From the NCBI GenBank assembly GCA_964462525.1, contig CAYWWY010000001.1:186001-250000 (forward strand): 64,000 nucleotides of DNA, in the 5' to 3' direction. This stretch comes from CAYWWY01 sp964462525. Its GTDB lineage: Bacteria; Thermotogota; Thermotogae; MWEM01. Positions 54,043 through 62,931 of this stretch are shown here, piece after piece; positions within the stretch are counted from its first letter, which is position 1, and each line of letters begins with the position of its first letter. The position numbers and the translations under genes are program-made. Below the pieces are notes generated by a model that was not told the origin of the DNA, searched no databases, and saw only the letters and a list, made by a program, of their open reading frames with translations.

Positions 54043-54210
54043 TCATTGTTGATAGAATGCCATTAATGGAATCTTATACAAACGGCTGGCGTTTACAATC
54101 ACCTTTGAAAACTCAAAAGCAATGAGCGCATCTTTCGGATTCCGTGGTTCACGATCCCATTCCCGAATAATATCTCGATACAGACAGATCAGCACCTCTC
54201 GGCGTTTCAT
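54043..54210 (-). CDS. Unrecognised 55-residue protein divergent from the S24 repressor
   Basis: ATG at 54210, stop at 54043-54045: 55 codons starting MKRREVLICLYRDIIREWDR and ending in AFYQQ. Predicted two-helix, charged N-terminus and a more hydrophobic end; no signal peptide. A run of nine G precedes the ATG by about 3 bases, covering a possible ribosome site. The gene has the best consensus promoter in the window (TTGACA, 18 nt, TATAAT at 54259-54288), with a perfect palindrome over the -10. These features, and the divergent repressor, make it likely to be a real, tightly controlled gene. I know no homologue. It ends 9 nt after the convergent kinase gene. Confidence 0.6.
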   Translation of the reverse strand: MKRREVLICLYRDIIREWDREPRNPKDALIAFEFSKVIVNASRLYKIPLMAFYQQ

Positions 54211-54253
54211 ACGTCCCCCCCCCTATACTGAGCGGTATTTATGCTTCTCTCAT

Positions 54254-54288
54254 GTTATATTATATAACAATTTATTCCTTTTTGTCAA
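54254..54288 (-). promoter_or_regulatory. Consensus promoter of the 55-aa gene with palindromic operator
   Basis: Minus strand -35 TTGACA (54283-54288), 18-nt spacer, -10 TATAAT (54259-54264). The palindrome GTTATAT-T-ATATAAC (54254-54268) covers the -10 exactly, a repressor-site layout. Confidence 0.7.
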
Positions 54289-54373
54289 TAGTGATAAAGG
54301 AAGAAAACCAGAGGCATTTCAAAGAAAACCATACGTTCTGTCGAAAATAGCCCTACAATAAATATAACTCATT

Positions 54374-54407
54374 TTGATTTCCGATTAAACTGTGGTAAAA
54401 TACAGTT
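54374..54407 (+). promoter_or_regulatory. Promoter of the S24 repressor with inverted repeat; likely leaderless start
   Basis: TTGATT (54374-54379), 16-nt spacer, TAAAAT (54396-54401) preceded by TGG. The inverted repeat AACTGT (54388-54393) / ACAGTT (54402-54407) spans the -10 and ends directly at the ATG (54408). Transcription would begin at about the A of the ATG. Confidence 0.6.
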
Positions 54408-55082
54408 ATGAATCCAACAACTGAAGGTATCGGTACTCGCGTGAAAAAACGCAGAGTGATCATGGGATTGAGTCAAAAAAAACTATCCGATCTATTGGGT
54501 GTTGCTCAAGCTCATATTTCCAAAATCGAGCGGGGGAAAGGATATCCATCTCCTAAACTCTTGGTCAATATCGCTCGTGTCTTGAAAACGACTTCCGGAT
54601 ACCTTACTGGATCATTCTCCGAATCAGAATCTTCTCCATTCGAAACCGGGTTGGTCGAGTTCGATCGCGAAACACAACGGTATAAAGTTCGCGTAATTGG
54701 TCGTATTTCTGCAGGAGGTACCGAAAACTGTTCAATTGCTGCAGAAGAGGTTATTGCGGTTATCGAATCAGACAAACCCATGGACTATGCCTTATTGGTT
54801 CGCGGGGATAGCATGGAACCAAGGCTGTTTGATGGGGATGTTGTGTTGATTCAGAAGACTCCTGTGAGTGAATTAAAAAACCGCGATATGGTCGTAGTGA
54901 TACGGAATTTTGAAGAGGGCCTTGTAAAACGGTTTTTCCAAGATGATTCAGGAAATGTAATCCTACAAAGCGATAATGCAAATTACCCTCCCCTCATTAT
55001 CCCAGCTGACCAAATTGGTATTGAATGCTTTATTGTGGGAAAGGTAATCGAGATACGAGCTTATCCTGGTAGCCGTTTCTAG
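54408..55082 (+). CDS. CI/LexA-like transcriptional repressor (XRE HTH + S24 peptidase)
   Basis: 224 residues. HTH_3 at ~8-65 (GTRVKKRRVIMGLSQKKLSDLL, QAHISKIERGKGYPSPK). C-terminal S24 domain with the Ala102-Gly103 cleavage site (ISAGG), Ser135 (RGDSMEP) and Lys174 (GLVKRF), so RecA-stimulated self-cleavage is expected. Of the phage CI/HdiR type rather than canonical LexA (wrong N-terminal HTH). Probably represses itself and the divergent 55-aa gene. No other phage gene is near. There is no ribosome site before ATG 54408 and the promoter is so close that the mRNA may be leaderless. Confidence 0.85.
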   Translation: MNPTTEGIGTRVKKRRVIMGLSQKKLSDLLGVAQAHISKIERGKGYPSPKLLVNIARVLKTTSGYLTGSFSESESSPFETGLVEFDRETQRYKVRVIGRISAGGTENCSIAAEEVIAVIESDKPMDYALLVRGDSMEPRLFDGDVVLIQKTPVSELKNRDMVVVIRNFEEGLVKRFFQDDSGNVILQSDNANYPPLIIPADQIGIECFIVGKVIEIRAYPGSRF

Positions 55083-55621
55083 GAGGCGAAAAGCACCGTG
55101 TTTGTTTGCTGTTGCAGTTCAGATAAGCAATTTGATCTAGCTTTTTTCAAAGGCTTTATTTTCGCCGCCCTGTTCCAACAAAGATGGAGTTCTTGAAGGA
55201 ATACAAGCACTTTCAAAGGTTCAATATTCAATGCGCCACCCCTTTTCCGTATCTTGTTCTCGTGTGTCCCGAAGATCTTCAAAGGAAAAAGGACGATCTG
55301 ATTGACCGCGGGATCCCTGATCGGAACTAATTGCTCTTTCAACATTGGTTCGCATAAACGCATTCTGGTATTTTATTGAAACCGGAAGCTTTCATCGATA
55401 ACGCAATCCTTTATATGATCTAGATAATGGATATTGTTAACTGATGCCCATTATGCCCTTCCTTACGTTATGAATACCATCGGGCAGCACTCTATCTGTT
55501 GGCGGAATTATATTATTTTGCTTGAAACTTCAATATACGAATTCAATGCATCAAAAAATTTGAAGGGCGTTGATTGATTGAAACCAATAAGAATCCAAAA
55601 TTATAAAAGCAGGAGTCCCCT
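55083..55621. other. 539-bp intergenic region after the repressor
   Basis: No gene I can defend. An AGGAGG lies just after the repressor stop with a GTG at 55099, but that frame closes after about 32 codons. A 48-codon plus frame at 55184-55330 (PFPYLVLVCPEDLQRKKDD segment) looks protein-like but has no ribosome site. A 94-codon minus frame (55079-55363) overlaps it. The rest (55380-55610) is AT-rich with no clear promoter. Confidence 0.35.
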
Positions 55622-57144
55622 ATGTCAATACTCGAAAAAAAACTGCTTGAACTCCAGACCCGAATGCACGAAATCATGAATCTCCAAAAAACCAACGCTT
55701 TACTGTATTGGGATCAAGCAACAAATATGCCCGTAGACGGGGGGTATAACGGAGCAAAGCATTGGCAACAATTTCTCGAATCATCCACGAAAAGCAAACA
55801 GATCCTGCAGTCGGCAAACTTTTGGACAATCCTGAACCCATGGTAGAATCTTTTCCCTACGATCATGACAATTCGGCTTTTGTCCGTATTGCCCGTAGAG
55901 ATTTCGAACGCGCCATTAAAGTGCCCTCTTCATTTATTTCAGACGCTTCTAGCCATTTTGCTTCTACGTACCAGGCGTGGACAGATGCCTGCCTTTCTAA
56001 TAAATTTAAGGGGATCTTGCCGATGCTGGAAAAAACTTTGGTTATAAGCAGGCAAATGGCGGATTTCTTCCCTGGGTACGATCATATAGCCGATCCGCTT
56101 ATCGATTTTTCCGATTATGGCTTGAAAGCCAATAATGTCCGTAAAATTATTATTGAATTGCGTCAACAACTAATCCCTTTGGTACAGACGGTAACCGCAC
56201 AAGAGATTGCCGATGATAGCTGCTTACACAAACACTTTCCAGAAAAAAAACAACTTGATTTCAGCGCTCAGATGATCAAAGCTTTCGGTTTTAATTTTTC
56301 TCGAGGTCGACAGGATCAAAGCCCCCATCCATTTACGATCAGTCTTTCAATAGACGATGTCCGGATTACAACCAGAATCATAGAAGGAGATCTGAGTTGG
56401 GGATTTTTCTCTACGACACACGAAGCGGGGCATCCTATGTATGAGCAAGGAATCAAGAGGTCCTTTGAGGACACTCCACTTAAAAGAGGCACGAGCTCAA
56501 GCATTCACGAATCTCAATCTCGGACATGGGAAAACCTGGTTTCACGAAGCCGACCGTTTTGGGAATACTTTTATCCACATCTTCAAAAGACCTTCCCCGA
56601 ACAACTCAATCCTGTTTCTCTGGATTCTTTTTATCGAGCAGTTAATAAGGTTCAGCGGTCTGTTATTCGAACGGAAGCAGACGAGTTAACCTACAATCTT
56701 CACGTTATGATACGCTTTGAACTCGAATTGCAGTTGATGGAAGGAGAGCTTGCTGTCAAAGATTTGCCTGAAGCATGGAGAGCGGCATATCAGCGAGTAC
56801 TGGGATTGTCCACTGATAATGATTCCGATGGATGTATGCAAGATATTCACTGGTTCTCGAAGATGATTGGAGGTGCTTTCCAAGGGTATACGCTTGGCAA
56901 CATCATATCCGCGCAGTTTTTCGAACGAGCGCTTCAAGCCCACCCCGAAATCCCTCAGGAGTTTCGCAAAGGGGAATTTCACACCTTGCGGAATTGGTTA
57001 ACAGAGCATATTTATCAACATGGGCGTAAGTTTACCACAACCGAGCTAATTCAAAGGATTACTGGTGAAGGTTTGTCCATCGGACCATATATTCGTTATC
57101 TCAAGAAGAAATTCAGTGAATTGCACAAAATCGAAAAACACTAG
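55622..57144 (+). pseudogene. M32 (Taq-type) carboxypeptidase, frameshifted near its N-terminus
   Basis: Two frames together make one ~500-residue metallocarboxypeptidase. Frame one (55622-55846) gives the start (LLELQTRMHEIMNLQK, LYWDQATNMPVDGGY), then the homology moves at about 55757-55761 to the frame ending at 57144 (LATISRIIHEKQTDPAVGKLL onward). The second part has the zinc site HEAGHPMYEQG, HESQSRTWENLVSRS and NIISAQFF, all M32 hallmarks. One base appears to be missing after GGAGCAAAG. No slippery heptamer is present, so this is a real mutation or a sequencing error rather than programmed frameshifting. All catalytic residues lie after the break. GCAGGAG precedes the ATG. Confidence 0.85.
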
Positions 57145-57614
57145 ACCAATCTGTCTCAAATCTGAAGTTCGTTCTGAACATTCAAGCTATGGTCAACAAT
57201 GGCTTCGATATATCCGATGGTAACAAGATTCATGAGGTCCATCGGGGCTTTGCGCATAAAGGTCAGACCTCCATTTCCTAGACCCTTGTTCCGAACAAGT
57301 GGTTCTATGTGAGATCCGCTTGATTGCTGCAAATTCAAGGCGGAATCATGGAAAATGAATCAAAGGGGCACTTGAGGTAAGAACAACCCCATTAGTCGCT
57401 ACCAGTATTTCTCTCGAGCCCAAAATATGACTCATCTTTCTCAACGCCATCCGCCTCTTTCTATTAAATAATTGGAGAGGTAATCGGTTTTTTGACCTTT
57501 TTTTTCCAACGATATCATACTCTTGTCGTTAACCTCTTACTTTTCGCAAAGACAGAAGGGGGCACTTTTTTTGTCGCTTTCGCTCACACTTAAGGAGGGA
57601 AAGGCTATACGCGT
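57145..57614. other. 470-bp intergenic region before the AraC-type gene
   Basis: No supported gene. A 60-codon minus frame (57156-57338, TTG start, no ribosome site) is protein-like but unrecognised. A weak promoter (TTGACC at 57492, CATACT at 57516) may serve the regulator. A T-rich tract lies at 57487-57506. Confidence 0.4.
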
Positions 57615-58601
57615 ATGAAAAACCACGATCACACAAAACATTACGTGTCTCAGATCAACGAAGTGCTGGACTATATTGATCGCAACTTGACCCGTTCTTT
57701 TACCCTTGAAGAGCTTGCAGCTATTGCAGGATTCTCAAAATATCACTTTCATCGGATCTTTACTGCCTTCCTTGGAGAAACCCTGTTTCGCTATATTCAG
57801 CGATTGCGGTTGGAAAAAGCAGCCCGTTTGCTTTTGGAGCGCAAAGAAGAGAGTATCACGCAGATTGCGATGGATGTTGGTTTTTCCGGATCAGCACCCT
57901 TTTCCCGAGCTTTTAAGGAAGTATTTTGCATCCGGCCCAGTGATTGGAAAAAGAAACACCGCAATTCATGCCATAATCTTAGCAATCCTGAGCAATCGTT
58001 TCGTAAGAATGGCAAAGACTTACCGAACAATCCCCTTTATCATTCAGTGATCTCATCTGAAATAGTGAGGTATGCGGAAAGGGAAACGATGAACAAAGGG
58101 ATTGTTCAACCGATTGGGTCAGTTCGAGTGGAACGGATTGAGCAGATGACATTGGCATACATTCGATACATAGGACCGTATCAAGGAGATGAACTGCTAT
58201 TCGAACGGCTTTTCAACCAGCTATCCCATTGGGCGAACCCGAAAAATATGATTCGATTTCCAGAGGCGAAGTGTATCATTGTGTATCATGATGATCCAGA
58301 TATCACTCAACCAGAAAAACTCAGAATTAGTGTATGCATTAGTGTGCCCTCCGATACCAAGGTCCAAAAAGCAATCGGGAAAATGGTCATAGATTCTGGG
58401 AAATGCGCTATCGGTCATTTTGAAGTCAGAGGAGATGAGTTTGGGAAGGCTTGGAACTACATGTATGGGTTCTGGTTGCCTCATAGCGGTTATGTACCAG
58501 ATGACCGGCATTGCTTCGAGTTATATCCGAAAGAAAAGGAAACTCATCCCGAAGGCAAATACACAGTGGATATCCACGTTCCTTTGAAATCGGCGGAATG
58601 A
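57615..58601 (+). CDS. AraC-family regulator with GyrI-like effector domain
   Basis: 328 residues. Two AraC helix-turn-helix motifs at ~10-115 (TLEELAAIAGFSKYHFHRIF; ITQIAMDVGFSGSAPFSRAF, followed by RPSDWKK). Residues ~160-325 form a GyrI-like/AraC_E_bind ligand pocket (ERIEQMTLAYIRYIGPYQG, HFEVRGDEFGKAWNYMYGFWLP). Relatives include Rob and BltR-type activators of drug and stress genes. The strong AAGGAGG is 17 nt from the ATG; an AAAGG 9 nt away may be the working site. Target genes unknown. Confidence 0.9.
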   Translation: MKNHDHTKHYVSQINEVLDYIDRNLTRSFTLEELAAIAGFSKYHFHRIFTAFLGETLFRYIQRLRLEKAARLLLERKEESITQIAMDVGFSGSAPFSRAFKEVFCIRPSDWKKKHRNSCHNLSNPEQSFRKNGKDLPNNPLYHSVISSEIVRYAERETMNKGIVQPIGSVRVERIEQMTLAYIRYIGPYQGDELLFERLFNQLSHWANPKNMIRFPEAKCIIVYHDDPDITQPEKLRISVCISVPSDTKVQKAIGKMVIDSGKCAIGHFEVRGDEFGKAWNYMYGFWLPHSGYVPDDRHCFELYPKEKETHPEGKYTVDIHVPLKSAE

Positions 58602-58772
58602 TCAAGCGGTCCATCAAGAAAAGCTCTTACCTCGAAATTTGATCCATATCCATGCAACGAGCGAGATTCAGGATACGAGCTTGAAAACTCCAAGTCTTTT
58701 CTTACACCCAATTCTCGAGAAAAGAATGGTACTATTGGGTAAAGAAGAGAGAATGACTCGGAGAAAAAGATC

Positions 58773-58985
58773 ATGCTTAATACGCGCGCTTTTCTTGCTG
58801 TCCCTCTCTTAATGGGAATGGGATTCCCTCCAACTGCGGCTGCAATGATCACTCTTCTTTTCAATAGCACATCAGTCGCTTTTGGAGCCGTTGGTACAGC
58901 GATAGTTGTGGGGATCGGCAATTCTATTTCGGGATCGTTTATCGCTTCGATCCTCTCTATTCTCCAGAAATTCTCCAATTTATAA
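58773..58985 (+). pseudogene. Fragment of an L-lactate permease (LctP family)
   Basis: 70 codons. The segments FLAVPLLMGMGFPPTAAAM, LLFNSTSVAFGAVGTAI and IVVGIGNSISGS match the conserved core of LctP-type lactate permeases, which are normally over 500 residues. Only this piece is present and the stop follows at once. A CGGAGAAAAAG site lies 5 nt before the ATG, perhaps by chance. Interpreted as a remnant of a deleted transporter. The minus-strand frame over it is a shadow. Confidence 0.55.
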
Positions 58986-59015
58986 GGGTACGCATTTTTC
59001 TGGGTGTGAGTTTTT

Positions 59016-59957
59016 TCATGAAGCAAAAGCTAGGATGCATGCGACAAGTTGAATCACCCAAAACCTACCGACCACAAGTGTTTCGGGCCATCCCAGCAGT
59101 TCAAAATGATGATGGATGGGGCTCATAAGAAAGATCCGTTTCTTTCTGATTTTGTATGAACATACCTGAAGCACTACACTAAGTGTCTCCATCCAAAAGA
59201 CAAACCCGAAGACGAAAAAAAGAAAGGGGCTTTTCGAAGAAAGGGCATAAACACCCAAAATCCCTCCCAAACCAAGCGCACCAGTATCACCCATAATGAT
59301 TTTTGCGGGTTTTGTATTGAACCACAAAAAAGCAAGTAGCACGGCCGCGAGAAAGAGTAGGGTAGGATCATGAACGTCCTGTAAGGTGAAGAAAACGAAC
59401 GCAGCAACACAAGTGATTATTGATGCTCCTCCGGCAAGACCATCTAATCCATCTGTTAGGTTGGTTGCGTTGGAGAAACCCGTAAGGAATAGAAAGAAAA
59501 ACGGGTAATACAACCATCCCATATCCCAAATCATTCCTCCGGAAAAGGGTATAGAAACTGATGAAGTGGGTTGCGTTGGATAAAGGATGAATAATACGAT
59601 CAAACAGGAAAGAAACTGCAAGAATAGTTTGTAACGCGCAGGAAGCCCGCGCGCGTTTTTCCGGTTAATTTTAAGAAAATCATCCATAAAGCCAATACTA
59701 CCGAAAAGAAGGCCCCCGTAAAATACTGGAAGATAATAAGGGGTCGGATGCCACAATTGATAGAAAGAATAGGCTGCAAGGAACAAAGGGAGAAAGATTA
59801 GCCCCCCCACTGATGGTGTGCCTTGCTTATAACCATGCATATCGGGTCCTTCTTCCCGAACGTACAAGACCAACTGTCTTTTTTTAATGAGAGGAATTGT
59901 AATTCTAAAGGCGAGGATCGTGATTGCGAAGAGAACTAGTGTGGTCCACAAGACCAT
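59016..59957 (-). CDS. mraY: Phospho-N-acetylmuramoyl-pentapeptide transferase
   Basis: 313 residues, ten membrane helices. KRQLVLYVREEGPDMHGYKQGTPSVGG, FMDDFLKI, NATNLTDGLDGLAGG, MGDTGALGLGG and PIHHHFELLGW are the MraY motifs with catalytic Asp residues. Makes lipid I in the cytoplasmic membrane. The start overlaps the end of murF by 53 nt. Confidence 0.96.
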   Translation of the reverse strand: MVLWTTLVLFAITILAFRITIPLIKKRQLVLYVREEGPDMHGYKQGTPSVGGLIFLPLFLAAYSFYQLWHPTPYYLPVFYGGLLFGSIGFMDDFLKINRKNARGLPARYKLFLQFLSCLIVLFILYPTQPTSSVSIPFSGGMIWDMGWLYYPFFFLFLTGFSNATNLTDGLDGLAGGASIITCVAAFVFFTLQDVHDPTLLFLAAVLLAFLWFNTKPAKIIMGDTGALGLGGILGVYALSSKSPFLFFVFGFVFWMETLSVVLQVCSYKIRKKRIFLMSPIHHHFELLGWPETLVVGRFWVIQLVACILAFAS

Positions 59958-61365
59958 GGGTTATTGCCTCCAATTGAAATTTCCGCGACGCTTTGAAAAA
60001 AAATACCGATTCGGTGCACTCAAGGTATTCTTCTGCAATTTTTTGAATTAAGGTATCCATTTGATTTGAAACATGAACAGGCGCGCAACGAATCGGCTTT
60101 GCCATCAGTAAAGCATCATCATGTCCATGAAAAAGATAGACCGATCTGGGGTTTATGGCATTTACCAGCTCGCCGATTTTCGTATGGATGGCACCCGATT
60201 CCGCTCCTAGTTCGGCAATCGGTCCCAAAATCAGAGAAAAACTTTTAATTTGAGATTCACTTTCCAATTGCTTCAACAGCAATAACGCATATTTCATCGA
60301 TTCCCAATTCGAGTTATACATATCTTCAAGAATCCAGTTTTGTAGAAAACGCCGTGTTTCGAACCTCATCTTCGGTGTCGACCACTCGATCTTATTGAAC
60401 TCAGCGATTTGTCCTTGCGGATTGGCCGATAACGATAGGCAAAGCGCTGCGGCCATATTATAAGCAAATCCATTGTGGAGAAGATAAGGAATCTGAATGG
60501 ATACGGGGCTATCTATTTCCATAGATTGGAAGGTGAAATCCATTGTTGTAGACCCTTTTTTTGAATCCAACTTGGTCTCTATCTTTTCTATACGGACTCC
60601 ATTTACACCCTTGGGAAGAGATTGCCCAAAAAACCATACCGATCGATCTTGGCATCGATCAGATAGTTGGCGAACCATCGGATCGTCGTAAAGAAGAATG
60701 ACTGAACCATTCGGATAGGTGTTTGGAATCAATTCCGCTTTTGCTTCCAATGTTCCTTTGGTTGAACCGGTATTCCCCATATGAGCAGTTCCAACATTTA
60801 GTAAGACGCTGAACATCGGATGAAACAAATCAGAAAGCAGATTGATATCCCCTAGATGATCCATAGCCATTTCTAAAAGCGCATATCGATGGTTCGGATT
60901 TAACCCATTTAAGATACTTAGAGGCAATCCTGTTTGAGTGTTGCGATTTCCCGGCGAGGCAAAAACTGAGTCTTCACCATATAGTTTGACAAAAAGGTCT
61001 TTTGCCCATTCTTTGGTAGTGGTCTTCCCACATGAACCAGTTATGCCAATAACGATAGGAGCCACTTTTCGCAGATGAAGAGATGCCATCGCCTGGAGGG
61101 TTTGCAATGTGTCTTTTACAACCATCACATTCCCTTCGTACGTTCCTTCCTCTTGAACAATACAAAGAGATGCCCCATTTGCGAAGGCTTGGTTGACAAA
61201 AACATGCCCATCATGTTCTTCTCCCTTTAGCGCAAAGAACAGATCCCGATTCTGAACATCTCGAGAATCAATGCAGAAACGCATCCGCTCCATCATCGGA
61301 ACCCCGGAAGCAAGCCAAAGCGTTTGCAACCATCGGACATTGCACCATTCATCTGTTTGAATCAA
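59905..61365 (-). CDS. murF: UDP-MurNAc-tripeptide--D-Ala-D-Ala ligase
   Basis: 486 residues. N-terminal DSRDVQNRDLFFAL, ATP loop GITGSCGKTTTKEW, SPGNRNTQTGLP (typical GNxNNxxG region), NVGTAHMG and ILEDMYNSNWESM are Mur-ligase/MurF hallmarks. Adds D-Ala-D-Ala to the peptidoglycan precursor. TTG 61365 is the earliest good start; an internal ATG near residue 24 would cut into the N-domain. No strong ribosome site is seen. Overlaps mraY by 53 nt, 60 nt after murE. Confidence 0.93.
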   Translation of the reverse strand: MIQTDEWCNVRWLQTLWLASGVPMMERMRFCIDSRDVQNRDLFFALKGEEHDGHVFVNQAFANGASLCIVQEEGTYEGNVMVVKDTLQTLQAMASLHLRKVAPIVIGITGSCGKTTTKEWAKDLFVKLYGEDSVFASPGNRNTQTGLPLSILNGLNPNHRYALLEMAMDHLGDINLLSDLFHPMFSVLLNVGTAHMGNTGSTKGTLEAKAELIPNTYPNGSVILLYDDPMVRQLSDRCQDRSVWFFGQSLPKGVNGVRIEKIETKLDSKKGSTTMDFTFQSMEIDSPVSIQIPYLLHNGFAYNMAAALCLSLSANPQGQIAEFNKIEWSTPKMRFETRRFLQNWILEDMYNSNWESMKYALLLLKQLESESQIKSFSLILGPIAELGAESGAIHTKIGELVNAINPRSVYLFHGHDDALLMAKPIRCAPVHVSNQMDTLIQKIAEEYLECTESVFFFKASRKFQLEAITHGLVDHTSSLRNHDPRL

Positions 61366-61425
61366 CAGGTTAATCGCTTCATTTCCGGTCAGAAAAACTC
61401 TCTCCCATCTGTACAGGTTAATTGA

Positions 61426-62931
61426 TTATGAAACTCTTCGTTTCAGATCGCGAACCATCTGAAAGGCTATATCTCGGTCACTGAAAGGCAGGTAGGTCCC
61501 ACCTACGATTTGGAATCGTTCGTGGCCTTTTCCCGCAAGAATGACCATATCTCCTTTCCCTGCTATATTCAAGGCGGTTTCAATCGCGATTCTTCGGTCT
61601 TCGATCAAGAGATAGGGAATTTGATGACTTATTCCTTCCTCAATCTGACGGATAATCTCCATTGGTTTCTCAGATTTTGGATTATCGCTAGTAACAATAG
61701 CAACATCGCAGAGATCAGAAGCAATTTTTCCCATTATCGGTCTTTTCCCGATATCCGCTTCACCGCCCGCCCCAAAAACCGCGATAATCCGATTCCTTGT
61801 TAGCATTTTTGCGGTCTCTAGGGTTTTCTGAAGAGCGTCAGGGGTATGCGCAAAGTCGATCACTAAATCGATATCCTGACCTACTCGAGTATAAATCTCA
61901 AATCTTCCTTCGACCCCCCGAAACCGACTGATCTGCAACAAAATTTCTTCTAAAGGGATTCCTTCCCGTAATAGCAAAGCAATTACAGCAAGGAGGTTGG
62001 ATACATTGTGCATCCCGATTAACGGTGAGTGGACATGTCCAATCTTCTTTCCTTTATAAAGAAGGTCAAAAGAAACTCCCTCCAAACCGATCTTTACACA
62101 ATCAGCTGAATAGTCAGGCTTGTTAGAGCACCCATTCAAACCATATGTTACTACATGGACATCCATAGGCAGCATGGAGACAAAGCGAGATGCATAGGGA
62201 TCCTCAATATTCAGAATTGCCGTTCCTTTCTCTTTCAACAATCGAAAAAGTTGGAATTTGGTCATAGCATAGTCGTCCATATTCTTGTGGAAATCCAAAT
62301 GGTCTTGAGTTATGTTGGTGAGGATCCCTACATCAAATCGGAGAGATTCTACCCGTTTCAGCGTTAAGGCATGAGATGACACTTCCACACTCAGGAATTC
62401 TCCCCCTTTGTCGAGTGTTTCTCGGGCATATTGAGCAATATCCAGAGCTGGTGGTGTGGTGTTCACTGAATCTATAGTCCGATCTACGACAACATTGTTG
62501 ACTGTTCCAACCAAAGATCCACTCTTACCGATCATATTCATAATAAAGTGAATCATTGTTGAAATGGTCGTTTTTCCGTTTGTTCCAGTAACACCATACA
62601 CTTTCAGCTTTTCATGTGGAGACCCAAAAAAAGAACTCGCAAGAATAGCTTCTGCCATACGAGAATCCCGAACCAAGAAAATCGGTATATGTTCGATATT
62701 TACGGGTCGCTCTACTACAATAGCTTTAACACCTAAGTGAATCGCTTCATCCACAAGAGCATGAGAATCATACCGATATCCCTGCCGACAAATAAAAACA
62801 GACCCTTCTTTAATCCCTTTTGTGTCAATCGCAATTGACGCAACGTTTTGATCTTGATCCATTTCTAAATTGGCATAGCTAATTAGCAAATCATGATCCT
62901 TTAAGAGATCTCTGACTTCCTTTAGATTCAT
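61426..62931 (-). CDS. murE: UDP-MurNAc-L-Ala-D-Glu--diamino acid ligase (MurE)
   Basis: 501 residues, complete: N-domain (SIAIDTKGIKEGSVFICRQG), ATP loop VTGTNGKTT, NTTPPALD, EVSSHAL, LTNITQDHLDFH, RFRGVEGRFE and VIDFAHTPDALQ. At the site that selects the third amino acid it has DNPK (D416-K419), where meso-DAP enzymes have DNPR and Lys enzymes differ more. So the diamino acid (DAP or other) is uncertain. Overlaps folP by 4 nt, followed by murF. Confidence 0.93.
   Translation of the reverse strand: MNLKEVRDLLKDHDLLISYANLEMDQDQNVASIAIDTKGIKEGSVFICRQGYRYDSHALVDEAIHLGVKAIVVERPVNIEHIPIFLVRDSRMAEAILASSFFGSPHEKLKVYGVTGTNGKTTISTMIHFIMNMIGKSGSLVGTVNNVVVDRTIDSVNTTPPALDIAQYARETLDKGGEFLSVEVSSHALTLKRVESLRFDVGILTNITQDHLDFHKNMDDYAMTKFQLFRLLKEKGTAILNIEDPYASRFVSMLPMDVHVVTYGLNGCSNKPDYSADCVKIGLEGVSFDLLYKGKKIGHVHSPLIGMHNVSNLLAVIALLLREGIPLEEILLQISRFRGVEGRFEIYTRVGQDIDLVIDFAHTPDALQKTLETAKMLTRNRIIAVFGAGGEADIGKRPIMGKIASDLCDVAIVTSDNPKSEKPMEIIRQIEEGISHQIPYLLIEDRRIAIETALNIAGKGDMVILAGKGHERFQIVGGTYLPFSDRDIAFQMVRDLKRRVS

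Noticed and set aside
55079..55363. 94-codon minus-strand frame after the repressor
   Set aside because: Overlaps the repressor end, no good start signal, and a competing plus-strand frame is equally plausible.
55750..55765. Programmed -1 frameshift in the M32 gene
   Set aside because: No X-XXY-YYZ heptamer or following hairpin.
57156..57338. 60-codon minus-strand frame
   Set aside because: TTG start without ribosome site and no homology recalled; possibly a decayed 3' end but not supported.
58544..59026. 160-codon minus-strand frame
   Set aside because: Antisense of the lactate-permease fragment and of the AraC gene end.
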